From: Candidatus Rifleibacteriota bacterium | GTDB lineage: Bacteria > Muiribacteriota > Ozemobacteria > Ozemobacterales > Ozemobacteraceae | Direction: 5' to 3' | Assembly: GCA_015232575.1 (NCBI GenBank) | Contig: JADFZL010000007.1 | Span: 230,442 to 294,441 of the forward strand | Length of the DNA: 64,000 bases | Shown here: positions 36,162-44,384 of the stretch, in pieces | How positions within the stretch are numbered: position 1 is the first letter of the stretch | How the letters are laid out: each line of letters opens with the position of its first letter | Notes under the pieces: model-generated | The model's input: the letters and a program-made list of their open reading frames with translations, nothing else | Database searches by the model: none | What the model was told of the DNA's origin: nothing | Program-made: the position numbers and the translations under genes

Positions 36162-36719
36162 TCAGTTTACTAGTTCAACGCTGTTATAGCCTTTTTCAAA
36201 GGCAGAGAGGTTTAGTTGTGACAATTCCTTCTTTTTGGCTGGAATAATTGTTGGAAGAATTTCCAAAACACTTTTAAAATTCAGAAGATTGCTGAATTTT
36301 ATATACGCACCGGCCATTACAAGGTTTGTTACGCGTGAATCTCCAAGCTTATCGGCTATTTCGCTGGCTGCAACTTTTGCATATCTGATTCCTTTGCGTT
36401 TGTCAAAATCTGAAATCAGCGAAGAGTTATACAGTAATAGCCCGTCATCCTTGATTGTTGACAGAAAGCGATCAACTGAAGGACGATTTAAAGCTACGAC
36501 CACATCTGGCTCAAGAACTACCGGAGAAGCGATTTCCTCTTTTGAAAGAACGACAGTGCAGTTAGCTGTTCCGCCGCGCATTTCCGGACCATAAGCCGGA
36601 ATCCAGGAAACATGACTTCCGCCAATCATTCCTGCCTGCGCAAGAACTTTTCCGAGAAAAAGAACGCCCTGGCCACCAAATCCGGCCATGATGATTTCTT
36701 CAACATCTCTCGAACTCAT
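36162..36719 (-). CDS. 2-oxoacid:ferredoxin oxidoreductase, gamma subunit (copy 2)
   Basis: A 185-residue gamma subunit with EIIMAGFGGQGVLFLGKVL and SWIPAYGPEMRGGTANCTV near the N-terminus, and a VTNLVMAGAYIKFSNLL helix. It lies directly behind the beta gene (30-nt gap), as expected for the original member of the alpha-beta-gamma set. Copy 1 downstream is a diverged duplicate. The C-terminal 25 residues (AKKKELSQLNLSAFEKGYN) match the end of copy 1, which supports duplication. Confidence 0.9.
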   Translation of the reverse strand: MSSRDVEEIIMAGFGGQGVLFLGKVLAQAGMIGGSHVSWIPAYGPEMRGGTANCTVVLSKEEIASPVVLEPDVVVALNRPSVDRFLSTIKDDGLLLYNSSLISDFDKRKGIRYAKVAASEIADKLGDSRVTNLVMAGAYIKFSNLLNFKSVLEILPTIIPAKKKELSQLNLSAFEKGYNSVELVN

Positions 36720-36749
36720 TTCCTTCTTTCCTTCCTTTCCCTGAAACCG

Positions 36750-37502
36750 TCAGGCTTTCTCTATGCCTGTGGTATCTTTGTACACACCCAGCGGAAATGC
36801 CGGAAGCATATTTTCGGTAACCCATTTGTGTGCTTCTAACGGAGGTTTACCCCAGTTGGTCGGGCAAGTCGCCACGACTTCAACAAAAGTGAACCCTTTT
36901 CCCTCTTTTTGAAGCTGGAAGGCATTTTTAATTGCTTTCTTTGCTTTCATAAGATTAGCCGGAGTGTTTACGGAAACTCTGGTAACATAGATCGGAGCTG
37001 CGAGAGTTGAGATAAGTTCGGAAACCTTTATCGGATAGCCAACTGTAGCTGCATCGCGTCCATAAGGGCATGTCGAGGTCTTCATTCCAACAAGAGTTGT
37101 TGGAGCCATCTGGCCACCTGTCATTCCGTAAATTGCATTGTTCACAAAAATAACAGTTATTTTTTCGCCACGATTTGCAGCATGAATAATTTCTGCTGTA
37201 CCAATCGCTGCCAGATCGCCGTCACCCTGATAGGTAAAAACGATTGAATCAGGTCTTACACGTTTGATTCCTGTGGCTACTGCCGGGGCACGGCCGTGGG
37301 CTGCTGAGTTAAAATCTATATCAAAATAATCATAAGCAAAAACTGAACATCCTACCGGTGCTACTCCAATTGCGCGACTGGCAATATCAAGCTCATCAAG
37401 TGCTTCTGCAACAAGGCGGTGAATAACGCCATGATCACAGCCAGGGCAATAATGAAACGGAGTATTGGTCATACATTTCGGTCTAGAAAACACTTTTTCC
37501 AT
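36750..37502 (-). CDS. 2-oxoacid:ferredoxin oxidoreductase, beta subunit
   Basis: A 250-residue TPP-binding beta subunit that oxidatively decarboxylates a 2-oxoacid to acyl-CoA. The N-terminus has CPGCDHGVIHRLVAEAL. The TPP/Mg motif is GDGDLAAIGTAEIIHAANRG...NNAIYGMTGGQ. HGRAPAVATGIKR precedes it. Substrate type (ketoisovalerate or 2-oxoglutarate) cannot be decided from the beta chain alone. It lies 35 nt after the alpha gene and is part of a minus-strand operon that runs from a cysteine hydrolase gene to rsfS. Confidence 0.92.
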   Translation of the reverse strand: MEKVFSRPKCMTNTPFHYCPGCDHGVIHRLVAEALDELDIASRAIGVAPVGCSVFAYDYFDIDFNSAAHGRAPAVATGIKRVRPDSIVFTYQGDGDLAAIGTAEIIHAANRGEKITVIFVNNAIYGMTGGQMAPTTLVGMKTSTCPYGRDAATVGYPIKVSELISTLAAPIYVTRVSVNTPANLMKAKKAIKNAFQLQKEGKGFTFVEVVATCPTNWGKPPLEAHKWVTENMLPAFPLGVYKDTTGIEKA

Positions 37503-37537
37503 TTTTTCGTCTCCTGGAAGTTTATTATACTTATCTG

Positions 37538-38620
37538 CTATTCTGGTCTGACAATTTTGTCAATTTCATTCAGAATTTCAAATGAAGAAGGAATGTTTCC
37601 GCCTGTTCTGCCGAAGAAATAAACTGGAATTTTGCCGTCTACAGCCAGTTTAACATCATCGACCATCTGTCCGGTTGACATTTCCACGACCAGAATCTGC
37701 TTTGTGCTCTTTCCAAGCTGCGAAAATACTTTGCTGGGGAAGGGCCAGAGTGTTATTGGTCTGACGAGTCCGGCTTTTATTCCACGCTTTCTGCACTTTT
37801 CAACAACAGTTTTCAGAATTCTTGAAATAATTCCATATCCGACCAGTACTATTTCAGCATCATCAACCTGGTGGAGTTCGCATGAAATTCCCTGCCACTC
37901 GCCTTTTTCAAATTCATCAGTTATTACCTGATATTTTTGATACAGGTGCCAGTCATGCTCCTCGAGCTGGTCAACATCCAGGAAAATAGTAGTTGTGAGA
38001 TTTCTCTTTGCACGGTTTCCTTTGCCTTTCAATGCCCAGGGTTTTGAATCCAGGTCATATTGAAGTGGTTCCGGCATTACAACCGGCTCCATCATCTGGC
38101 CAAGAACTCCGTCGATAAGTATCAAAACAGGTGTTCTATGAACATCTGCAAGTGTAAAAGCCTTGATTGTTAAATCAGCTATTTCCTGTACAGAGTTCGG
38201 TGCAAGAACCGGAGTGCGGTAATCGCCATGGCCGCCGCCTCTTGTTGACTGAAAATAGTCAGACTGCGCAGGGGCAATATTTCCAAGTCCGGGTCCGCCA
38301 CGGTTTACGTTCACAATTACAGATGGAAGTTCAGCACCGGCAAGATATGAAATACCTTCCTGCTTGAGGCTTATTCCAGGGCTGGAAGACGAAGTCATTA
38401 CTCTTGCTCCAGCTGAGGCAGCACCGTAAACCATATTTATTGCAGCTACTTCACTTTCAGCCTGAAGAAATACTCCGCCAAGTTCTGGCATGCGCTTTGA
38501 AAGATATGCTGGAATCTCGCTCTGTGGTGTGATCGGATAACCAAAATAATACCGGCACCCAGCCAGGATTGCAGCTTCGCCTATCGCTTCGTTGCCTTTC
38601 ATCAATATTCTTTCCGACAT
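37538..38620 (-). CDS. 2-oxoacid:ferredoxin oxidoreductase, alpha subunit (VorB-like)
   Basis: A 360-residue alpha subunit that binds the substrate and supplies half of the TPP site. It shows MKGNEAIGEAAILAGCRYYF, GYPITPQSEI, QAESEVAAINMVYGAASAG, MTSSSSPGISLKQEG and GGPGLGNIAPAQSDYFQ, the series typical of VorB (3-methyl-2-oxobutanoate dehydrogenase) and close KorA relatives. The length is right for a stand-alone alpha without a fused gamma domain. Upstream is the delta ferredoxin gene, downstream the beta gene. It feeds electrons to ferredoxin during amino acid or 2-oxoacid fermentation in anaerobes. Confidence 0.92.
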   Translation of the reverse strand: MSERILMKGNEAIGEAAILAGCRYYFGYPITPQSEIPAYLSKRMPELGGVFLQAESEVAAINMVYGAASAGARVMTSSSSPGISLKQEGISYLAGAELPSVIVNVNRGGPGLGNIAPAQSDYFQSTRGGGHGDYRTPVLAPNSVQEIADLTIKAFTLADVHRTPVLILIDGVLGQMMEPVVMPEPLQYDLDSKPWALKGKGNRAKRNLTTTIFLDVDQLEEHDWHLYQKYQVITDEFEKGEWQGISCELHQVDDAEIVLVGYGIISRILKTVVEKCRKRGIKAGLVRPITLWPFPSKVFSQLGKSTKQILVVEMSTGQMVDDVKLAVDGKIPVYFFGRTGGNIPSSFEILNEIDKIVRPE

Positions 38621-38656
38621 CTCGTTTTCTCCTTTTTCGATGAATTAAAGATTGGA

Positions 38657-38860
38657 TCAGCGATAGACTTCTATCGCGATGTCAGGACAGGAACGCGCAC
38701 ATATTGCACAACTGGTGCATTTGTCCTCATTGAGCATCTTTGCCGGATGAAAACCCTTCACAGTAAGATGTTCCGCGACACCAAGAACTTTCATCGGACA
38801 ACGCCCGATGCAAATTCCGCAACCTTTGCATAACTCTTCCTTGATAACCCATTTAGACAT
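38657..38860 (-). CDS. 4Fe-4S ferredoxin (delta subunit of oxidoreductase)
   Basis: A 67-residue bacterial-type 2[4Fe-4S] ferredoxin. Two clusters are seen: CKGCGICIGRCP and CTSCAICARSCP, each Cys-X2-Cys-X2-Cys-X3-Cys-Pro. I chose the ATG at 38860 (MSKWVIKEEL) because AGGAGG lies about 10 nt upstream; the in-frame ATG 12 codons earlier overlaps the previous gene and an inner one lies too close to the SD. It carries electrons from the oxidoreductase. The gene sits 5 nt after the P-loop protein gene. Confidence 0.92.
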   Translation of the reverse strand: MSKWVIKEELCKGCGICIGRCPMKVLGVAEHLTVKGFHPAKMLNEDKCTSCAICARSCPDIAIEVYR

Positions 38861-38865
38861 TGCAA

Positions 38866-39591
38866 TCATTCCTCCTTTTTTATGCCAAATAGCCACGGTG
38901 TTTTCCAGAAGCGCCTGATTGGAAAAACTTCAACATCAGAAAATTTATTGGACTTTTCTGATGAAAGTTTCTCTGCAAGGTGCTCTGAAGCCATGGAAAA
39001 TAAAACGGGTATGTTAACATTTTCAGATAAAAGCATAACCTTTTTCATTCCGGAACAAAAGACATCGGCATCTGTTTCGTCGCTCAGATGCGGATTTGCT
39101 ACAATGTGTGTGGCTTTGAGTGCCGAAAAATTCTGCAAGTGCAGAAAGTTTTCGGTAATCTGTTTGATGTCGGTGTAACCGGGTCTGAAGGGATTTATTA
39201 CAAATAATACACGTGAATGGCGTTTTTCACTTTCCTCGCGGATTCTTCCCAGAAGTCGCAGACCGGGTTCACCGCCGCCGATATCATTATAGACCCATCT
39301 GGTTGTATCCTGAAACGCGCCCCACGCCTCGGCTGGCAGAGCTGGAATATCGCCGCTGCGAACGCGCTTTTCAGGTACAATAACCTTTACGCCATAACTT
39401 TCCATTTCATCAAGAAGTTTGCGAACCCTGAAAAATGGATTCACTATGTCAAGATCAACCAGAACTGACGAAGACTTGCCTTTAAGCTCAGCCGTCTTCA
39501 AAGCCAGATTGAGCGACAATTCCGTTTTTCCGGCGCCAAACCCGCCTAGAAGAAATGTCAGTGAAGGGGTTGAAGTTATTACATCACTCAT
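38866..39591 (-). CDS. P-loop nucleotide-binding protein
   Basis: A 241-residue cytoplasmic ATP/GTP-binding protein of the MinD/CobQ-like (SIMIBI) type. The Walker A is LLGGFGAGKTELSLNLAL near residue 15, and VLVDLDIVNPFFRVR provides the switch/Walker B Asp. NDIGGGEPGLRLLGRI follows. No membrane segment is seen. It is fixed in the operon: one base separates it from the cysteine hydrolase gene upstream, and five from the ferredoxin gene downstream. A role in cofactor or complex assembly is possible, but not shown. Confidence 0.8.
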   Translation of the reverse strand: MSDVITSTPSLTFLLGGFGAGKTELSLNLALKTAELKGKSSSVLVDLDIVNPFFRVRKLLDEMESYGVKVIVPEKRVRSGDIPALPAEAWGAFQDTTRWVYNDIGGGEPGLRLLGRIREESEKRHSRVLFVINPFRPGYTDIKQITENFLHLQNFSALKATHIVANPHLSDETDADVFCSGMKKVMLLSENVNIPVLFSMASEHLAEKLSSEKSNKFSDVEVFPIRRFWKTPWLFGIKKEE

Positions 39592-39592
39592 T

Positions 39593-40165
39593 TCAGAATT
39601 CGCGACCTATCGAACCGACCAGTTCCTGGAACTTATCATAGTTCGGGGCATCAACGCGCTCCATGATTTCATGCATTACCATTTCCATTGTAGTAATTAC
39701 TGCTCCGGCTGTTCTCATTTTGTCAATAGCAGCCCGCCAGTCTGACTTTCTTCTTGAACTGGATGCATCAAGTACAAGGTGAACCTTGTAGCCACGGGTT
39801 AAAGCATCAAGAGCTGTCTGGCAAACAGAAACATGGGTTTCCATGCCGACAATCACAAGAGTGTTGGTGTTCATGGCTTCAAGCCGAAGTGTCAGATCTT
39901 CGTTTCCGAAGCAACTGTATCTGCTGCGTTTAATTGGCTCAAGTCTGGGAATCATTTTCTTGATTTCTTCAATTGTTCCGCCAAAAGTCTGGGGGGAAAG
40001 CTCTGTCAGCAAAATCGGAAGTCCGACCATTCCGGAAAATGAAATAAGAGTTTTGATATTGTTTATCATGGTCTCTTTTCTGGAAATGGGCTTGATGCAC
40101 CTTTTCTGAACATCACATACAAGTAGCACTGAGCCTTCTCTTGAAAGTATTTGCGGGTGTCGCAT
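39593..40165 (-). CDS. isochorismatase-family cysteine hydrolase
   Basis: A 190-residue hydrolase of the isochorismatase/nicotinamidase fold. Asp in LLVCDVQKRCI (about 19), Lys in EPIKRSRYSCF and Cys in VGMETHVSVCQTAL form the expected catalytic triad, with a cis-peptide-like VGMETH before the Cys. It resembles YcaC-type members of unknown substrate. As first gene of the operon it is only 1 nt from the P-loop gene, so both are co-translated. The substrate is unknown. Confidence 0.88.
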   Translation of the reverse strand: MRHPQILSREGSVLLVCDVQKRCIKPISRKETMINNIKTLISFSGMVGLPILLTELSPQTFGGTIEEIKKMIPRLEPIKRSRYSCFGNEDLTLRLEAMNTNTLVIVGMETHVSVCQTALDALTRGYKVHLVLDASSSRRKSDWRAAIDKMRTAGAVITTMEMVMHEIMERVDAPNYDKFQELVGSIGREF

Positions 40166-40231
40166 TACTATACTCCTTACGTTGTTAATATGTTGTCAAT
40201 TCTGTAACTGTAAACGCTATTCTGTGAACAT

Positions 40232-40963
40232 TTAAATTGTGAGGCTGAAATCTCTGCCGAAATTGTTATCCCAGAAATTCTCCAATGTATCATTTTTTAA
40301 ACTTGACATCTGAAAACAATATTTAATCTCTGCACGCCTTGGGGCCGATATAATTGCCCTGAAGCGCCTTGGTGCCGGCAGGCGCTCCATTACCAGTGCT
40401 CTGCCATTGTAAAACAGTGGATCATCACGTCGATAAGGCAGATTGCTTACCGAAAATTCACTGCCCCACTCAATTCCATCACATTCCATTTCAGTATTCT
40501 GCGGATAAGTCCATGAACCAACACTCCAGTGAAGACGCACAAAAAGGTTCTCTCCTGCGTAGTCTATGAATTCAAAACTTTGTGGAACAATCAACTGCGA
40601 GAATGTGCTGCTGATTCTTTCTGAAGCATTAGTGTAATGAATGTGAAAGAAATAATGAAAAAGATACTGATCGCAGTCCTGAAAATGCGTTGGCAATCTC
40701 AGGATCCATGAACGTTTGAGAGGAACAGTTCCCCATTCGGGCATCATTACGAACGAATCAACCTTGCTCCAGTCTGCTGGCAGATTCTGCGGGCTCAGAG
40801 TAACATTGATAGTTACCTTTTCAATGTTATCTTCCTGATCAACCCATTCCTTCTTGATGTAGGTGTATCCCTCAAACGGTCTGTTAATGAGAGCCTCAAG
40901 AGAGGACCCCTCCGGTGACGAAACGTTATTTTTCAGGGTTTCAGTTGTTTGATCGTTTATCAT
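40232..40963 (-). CDS. hypothetical protein, beta-rich
   Basis: A 243-residue protein without signal peptide or membrane segment. I do not recognise the family. It is rich in Trp, Tyr and Phe, alternates strands in the middle (YLFHYFFHIHY; ENLFVRLHWSVGSW), and has an Arg/Pro-rich C-terminal part (PAPRRFRAIISAPRR). This pattern suggests a beta-sandwich, perhaps carbohydrate related, but nothing proves it. It stands 66 nt upstream of the cysteine hydrolase gene on the same strand and could be the true first gene of that transcript. Base composition is like its neighbours. Confidence 0.65.
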   Translation of the reverse strand: MINDQTTETLKNNVSSPEGSSLEALINRPFEGYTYIKKEWVDQEDNIEKVTINVTLSPQNLPADWSKVDSFVMMPEWGTVPLKRSWILRLPTHFQDCDQYLFHYFFHIHYTNASERISSTFSQLIVPQSFEFIDYAGENLFVRLHWSVGSWTYPQNTEMECDGIEWGSEFSVSNLPYRRDDPLFYNGRALVMERLPAPRRFRAIISAPRRAEIKYCFQMSSLKNDTLENFWDNNFGRDFSLTI

Positions 40964-41141
40964 AGTATTCGAAGTATATCACTTTTCAGATTTATAAAAA
41001 AGTTTATTTTAAAATGAAAAAATGCTAATCTGATGTCATCCGCAAAAAAGGGTTCTATTTTCTCCCTCTACCCGCTGTTCGCTTTGGAGAGGGCTGGTTT
41101 CTATGTCTTTCCTATACAATAATTATTACGAGGAGACGAAA

Positions 41142-41954
41142 ATGAACAACAGAATTAAATCAGCTAGAAAGCCTGAGCATGGGCTTCTTGTAGGAATGGT
41201 GCATGTCCGGGCTCTTCCCGGAACACCTTTTTGTAAAAATATTCTGAAAGAGACTGTAGACATCGCATGTGAAGAAGCATTGGTTCTCAAAAAACATGGT
41301 TTCGAAGCGATAATTATAGAAAATATGCATGACAGACCATATCTGAAGGGAAAGGTCGGACCAGAGATTACTGCTTCAATGACCACTGTCGGATTACGTC
41401 TCAGAGACGCTTTGGGAAACGATTTTCCAATTGGAATACAAATTCTCGCCGGGGCAAACTTTGAAGCAATGGCGTGCGCTATTGCAGCCGATCTTGATTT
41501 TATACGCGCTGAAGGCTTTGTTTTCGCACACGTTGCCGATGAAGGTTTAATTGAATCATGCGCCGGTGATTTGTTGCGTGAGCGTAGAAGACTCAATGCT
41601 GAACATATTGAAGTCTGGACTGACATTCAGAAAAAACATTCAGCGCATTCGATTACCTCAGATTTGAGCCTTGATGACTGGGCGCACGGCGCAGATTTCT
41701 TCGGAGCTGATTGCCTCATCATAACCGGCTCGCGAACAGGACAACCTGCAGACGAGGGAGAGCTGGTGCAAATTAAGAAAACAGTTCATCTTCCAGTAGC
41801 AATCGGATCTGGAATATCACCGGAAAATGCGTCCGGGTACAGTCTTGCAGATGCATTTATTGTCGGTTCAAGCATTAAAAAAGACGGCAAGTGGGAAAAC
41901 GAAATCGACGAAAACGCTGTTCAAAAGGTTGTACGAGCAATAATCAAACGATGA
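41142..41954 (+). CDS. BtpA-family TIM-barrel protein
   Basis: A 270-residue cytoplasmic protein. The ATG at 41142 is chosen, as AGGAGA lies 6 nt upstream; an ATG 13 codons earlier lacks an SD. LLVGMVHVRALPGTPF is the typical BtpA/SgcQ N-terminus, followed by EAIIIENMHDRPYL, GIQILAGANFEAMACAIA, DFIRAEGFVFAHVADEG and ITGSRTGQPADEGEL. The fold is a TIM barrel. In cyanobacteria BtpA helps photosystem I build-up; in other bacteria the role is unknown and it may be an enzyme of sugar or nucleotide metabolism. It is transcribed away from the minus-strand operon. Confidence 0.88.
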   Translation: MNNRIKSARKPEHGLLVGMVHVRALPGTPFCKNILKETVDIACEEALVLKKHGFEAIIIENMHDRPYLKGKVGPEITASMTTVGLRLRDALGNDFPIGIQILAGANFEAMACAIAADLDFIRAEGFVFAHVADEGLIESCAGDLLRERRRLNAEHIEVWTDIQKKHSAHSITSDLSLDDWAHGADFFGADCLIITGSRTGQPADEGELVQIKKTVHLPVAIGSGISPENASGYSLADAFIVGSSIKKDGKWENEIDENAVQKVVRAIIKR

Positions 41955-42011
41955 AATCTTTTGCCACTGTATAAAAGTAGCCGATCAGAAATATTGAAAA
42001 ACATGATCTTT

Positions 42012-42032
42012 TGTCATCTCGACCGAAGGAAT
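42012..42032. repeat. dispersed imperfect palindrome, copy 4 (left arm only)
   Basis: TGTCATCTCGACCGAAGGAA matches the left arm of the dispersed palindrome, but no right arm follows. It is a decayed copy in the 221-bp gap between the BtpA gene and the next small gene. Confidence 0.55.
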
Positions 42033-42175
42033 AGAAAGCGCTTCCCCCAAATGATTGTGCAGTTGCATAAGTTCAGCTAGTTTGCTGCAGTGTCAAATTT
42101 TTTTCTTTTTTTTGTTGCGCGTACAATCTTTTTAGGTTAAAATGAATGTTACCAATTTGATCAAGGAGGAATCTA

Positions 42176-42322
42176 GTGAAGATCATATCCAGACCCAAAA
42201 ATGAAGAAAATATTCTTGTTATGGTGAAGAACGAAGCCAGCGCAGTTGACATTCACCGCAATATCCTTTCACAGGCTCAGCACAGCGTAGTTTATCTCTG
42301 CCAATGCGGGGGAGATTTTTAA
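42176..42322 (+). CDS. small protein of 48 residues with C-terminal CxC motif
   Basis: A GTG start is preceded by a perfect AAGGAGG at 6-8 nt. The 48-residue product starts MKIISRPKNEENILVMVKNE and ends YLCQCGGDF, with no signal peptide or membrane segment. A well-formed terminator follows 38 nt later, so it is its own transcription unit. The CQCGG end could bind metal or undergo thiol chemistry, but I know of no family. The evidence that it is a gene is the strong SD, the terminator and a clean reading frame. Confidence 0.65.
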   Translation: MKIISRPKNEENILVMVKNEASAVDIHRNILSQAQHSVVYLCQCGGDF

Positions 42323-42359
42323 CTGTCTGACAGATTGTTGAAATTATAAAGATAAAAAG

Positions 42360-42388
42360 GGCACTGATAATAACAGTGTCTTTTTTTC
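42360..42388 (+). terminator. intrinsic terminator after small CxC gene
   Basis: The 7-bp stem GGCACTG/CAGTGTC (one G-U pair) with a 7-nt loop is followed by TTTTTTTCTTTC. Confidence 0.85.
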
Positions 42389-42407
42389 TTTCTGGAAGCT
42401 TGATTAA

Positions 42408-42495
42408 TGTGGGTCTATGAACTGGTTAAACAGAATAATCTAATATTCTTCAAAGTTAAAATCCGTGTTATTCCGTGTTTTCTGTGGTTAAAGCT
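42408..42495. mobile_element. MITE-like element, copy C
   Basis: The stretch with CTTCAAAGTTAAAATCCGTG and TTATTCCGTG..TCTGTGGTTAAA matches the core of elements at 14248 and 50517. The left end (GTGGGTCTATGAACTGGTTAA) matches copy B only loosely, so borders are approximate. It lies before a membrane protein gene. Confidence 0.5.
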
Positions 42496-42542
42496 CAAGC
42501 CACAACATTGAAGTTTGATTCAGTAACAGATAGAGGATAATT

Positions 42543-44126
42543 GTGAAAAATTTCTTGTTTCGCCCCATATATTCGTTTTTCGAAAAATTCCTTTTTGAGG
42601 AATGTATCTCAGAAAAATTACGAAAATCACGATTTTGCTTTCTTCTGGGCTTATGGTTGATTGGCATATTACACTGGGGCGCCTTTTTTTCGACCAGTGG
42701 TACTCATTTTAAGGCGTTTGACTGGGTGAAAGAATTTAAATATTATTCCATAGTTAAACAATCAATTAACGAATATCGAATTCCATTCAATGTTTCTGAA
42801 GGATTGCGTGAGACAAAGGCTGGGGGCGAACTTACAAACCGTTTCTGGGCAATTCCGGAAACACTGTCGGTTTTTTCACCTCAGGCTGTTTTTTTAAAGT
42901 TCTTTTCAGAAAAGGCATTTATTATTTTCAATACAATGCTTCTTTTCTCTGTTGGTTTCTACGGAATGCTTTCCCTGGCAGCATATTTAAACTGGACTCA
43001 TGCTTCTGTACTGATGTTTTATCTGTTATTCAATTTTAATGGGTATATCACTTCGCATTTTGCGGTTGGCCATTCCATGTGGAGTGGTTATTTCCTTCTT
43101 CCGTATTTCTTTCTTGAACTGTTCTTTATTGCATCAGGCAAAGCCACCTTTACAAGCGTTTTTTCGCTGGCTTTTGTAAATCTTATGATATTGCTGCAGG
43201 GCTCGCTGCATATTTTTGTTTTCTGCATGCTTTATATGGGCGTTTGCCTGTTTTCTTTCAGATTTGGAAAATGGCAGGTCTTCTCAGCCATAATATATTC
43301 GGTTTTGTTTTCGTTGTTTCGTTTATTGCCGGCAGCTAAGACTTTTGAAGGGCTCGGTTTTTTAACCGGTTATCCTGATATTTTCGCAATGCTGAAATCT
43401 CTGGTTCTGCTGTTACCGTGGAATGCCCCAAGAGAAGGTCTTGGGTATATTGGACATTGGGAATTGGATTATTTTTTCGGGATATTTGCCTTTTCGTTTC
43501 TTCTTATTTTTGGTTTGCAGAAAATCTTTAAACTGATTTATATGGAATTCAGATCAGAATCCTCCGTGATTGCAGCTGAAAAAGCTTCAGAGATTAGTTC
43601 TGAAATCCTATTTGTACATCTTGTTCCGGCTCTTATTCTGCTTGTATTATCTTATGACAGAATGTATTTTTACTGCTTCTTCAGCCCATGGATGGGTTTT
43701 GCCGGTGTTGAAAGAATAACTACAAGAATAATAGTAATGCCTGTTACATTTCTTATCATTACTGCGGTAACTCATTTCTCAGAAAAAATGAAAGCAATTA
43801 AATCTGTTGTACAAGAAAGGCTTTTGCCGTTTATAATTGCAGTTAGTCTTATTACAATTGACTTATTTGTACATTCATACATCTGGCGGATGAAAATACT
43901 TGAAAGAGCTTTTACAGGTGTACCTGATCCGGGTCCTCCGCCGGTAATAATATTTTCCGATGATGAATTTTATCTTAATATCTGTATTGTTTCAATTATA
44001 TTTTCTGCAACAACTTTTCTGTTTGCACTTATGAAACTTTATGTGATATCTCGCAACGAAAAATATGCAACTCACAAACCAAAAACATCTGAAACAAATT
44101 CACCCAAAAACTATCTTTTTGAATAA
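42543..44126 (+). CDS. multispanning membrane protein, YfhO/GT-C-like
   Basis: A 527-residue integral membrane protein, with a GTG start behind GAGGA. About 11-12 hydrophobic segments alternate with short loops (FCFLLGLWLIGILHWGAFF; VLMFYLLFNFNGYI; SAIIYSVLFSLFRLLPA; LFVHLVPALILLVLSYDRMYF). A large first periplasmic loop (about 55-120) precedes them. This layout fits YfhO-type or other GT-C glycosyltransferase-like proteins that move sugars from lipid carriers, but no catalytic Asp-x-Asp motif is certain. The polar C-terminal tail is cytoplasmic. It stands alone. Function unknown; a role in surface glycan modification is an inference. Confidence 0.7.
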   Translation: MKNFLFRPIYSFFEKFLFEECISEKLRKSRFCFLLGLWLIGILHWGAFFSTSGTHFKAFDWVKEFKYYSIVKQSINEYRIPFNVSEGLRETKAGGELTNRFWAIPETLSVFSPQAVFLKFFSEKAFIIFNTMLLFSVGFYGMLSLAAYLNWTHASVLMFYLLFNFNGYITSHFAVGHSMWSGYFLLPYFFLELFFIASGKATFTSVFSLAFVNLMILLQGSLHIFVFCMLYMGVCLFSFRFGKWQVFSAIIYSVLFSLFRLLPAAKTFEGLGFLTGYPDIFAMLKSLVLLLPWNAPREGLGYIGHWELDYFFGIFAFSFLLIFGLQKIFKLIYMEFRSESSVIAAEKASEISSEILFVHLVPALILLVLSYDRMYFYCFFSPWMGFAGVERITTRIIVMPVTFLIITAVTHFSEKMKAIKSVVQERLLPFIIAVSLITIDLFVHSYIWRMKILERAFTGVPDPGPPPVIIFSDDEFYLNICIVSIIFSATTFLFALMKLYVISRNEKYATHKPKTSETNSPKNYLFE

Positions 44127-44256
44127 TTGATATTCAATGGCAACTGATTTTAGTACAGCGAACCTTAACATCTTCATTTTCAGGGAGTGATTATCTGACA
44201 ATTTCTCTGAGTTGTCAAATTACGGATTATTAATCTCAAAAAAAAATCAAATTCCA

Positions 44257-44285
44257 TTAACAATACATGTTTTTTCTTGTATAAT
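44257..44285 (+). promoter_or_regulatory. sigma70-type promoter
   Basis: TTAACA (44257-44262) and TATAAT (44280-44285) are separated by exactly 17 bp. It lies about 100 bp before the coiled-coil protein gene and reads through the double-hairpin repeat, copy B, into the 5' untranslated region. Confidence 0.6.
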
Positions 44286-44310
44286 TAAACTTAAAGCAGT
44301 GCATAATAAT

Positions 44311-44363
44311 CCCGGAGGCGGTCGAACTTGTTCGACAGCCGAGAGGGGCGTGTGCCCCCCTCT
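44311..44363. repeat. double-hairpin repeat, copy B
   Basis: CGGTCGAACTTGTTCGAC and AGAGGGGCGTGTGCCCCCCTCT occur here in the opposite orientation to copy A at 35945. The element lies between a promoter and the start codon of the next gene, so it would form a strong structure in the mRNA leader. Confidence 0.75.
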
Positions 44364-44384
44364 AAAAAGTGGAGGTTCTAAGAT

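Noticed and set aside
35890..36247. Plus-strand frames in the gap between the gamma genes
   Set aside because: They run through the palindromic repeats (giving the HFDRREKS-type translation seen at other copies) and have no ribosome site.
41068..41098. Hairpin CCCTCTACCC...GGAGAGGG before the BtpA gene, resembling the one at 22827
   Set aside because: Pairing is interrupted and only loosely similar; two weak copies are not enough to define another repeat family.
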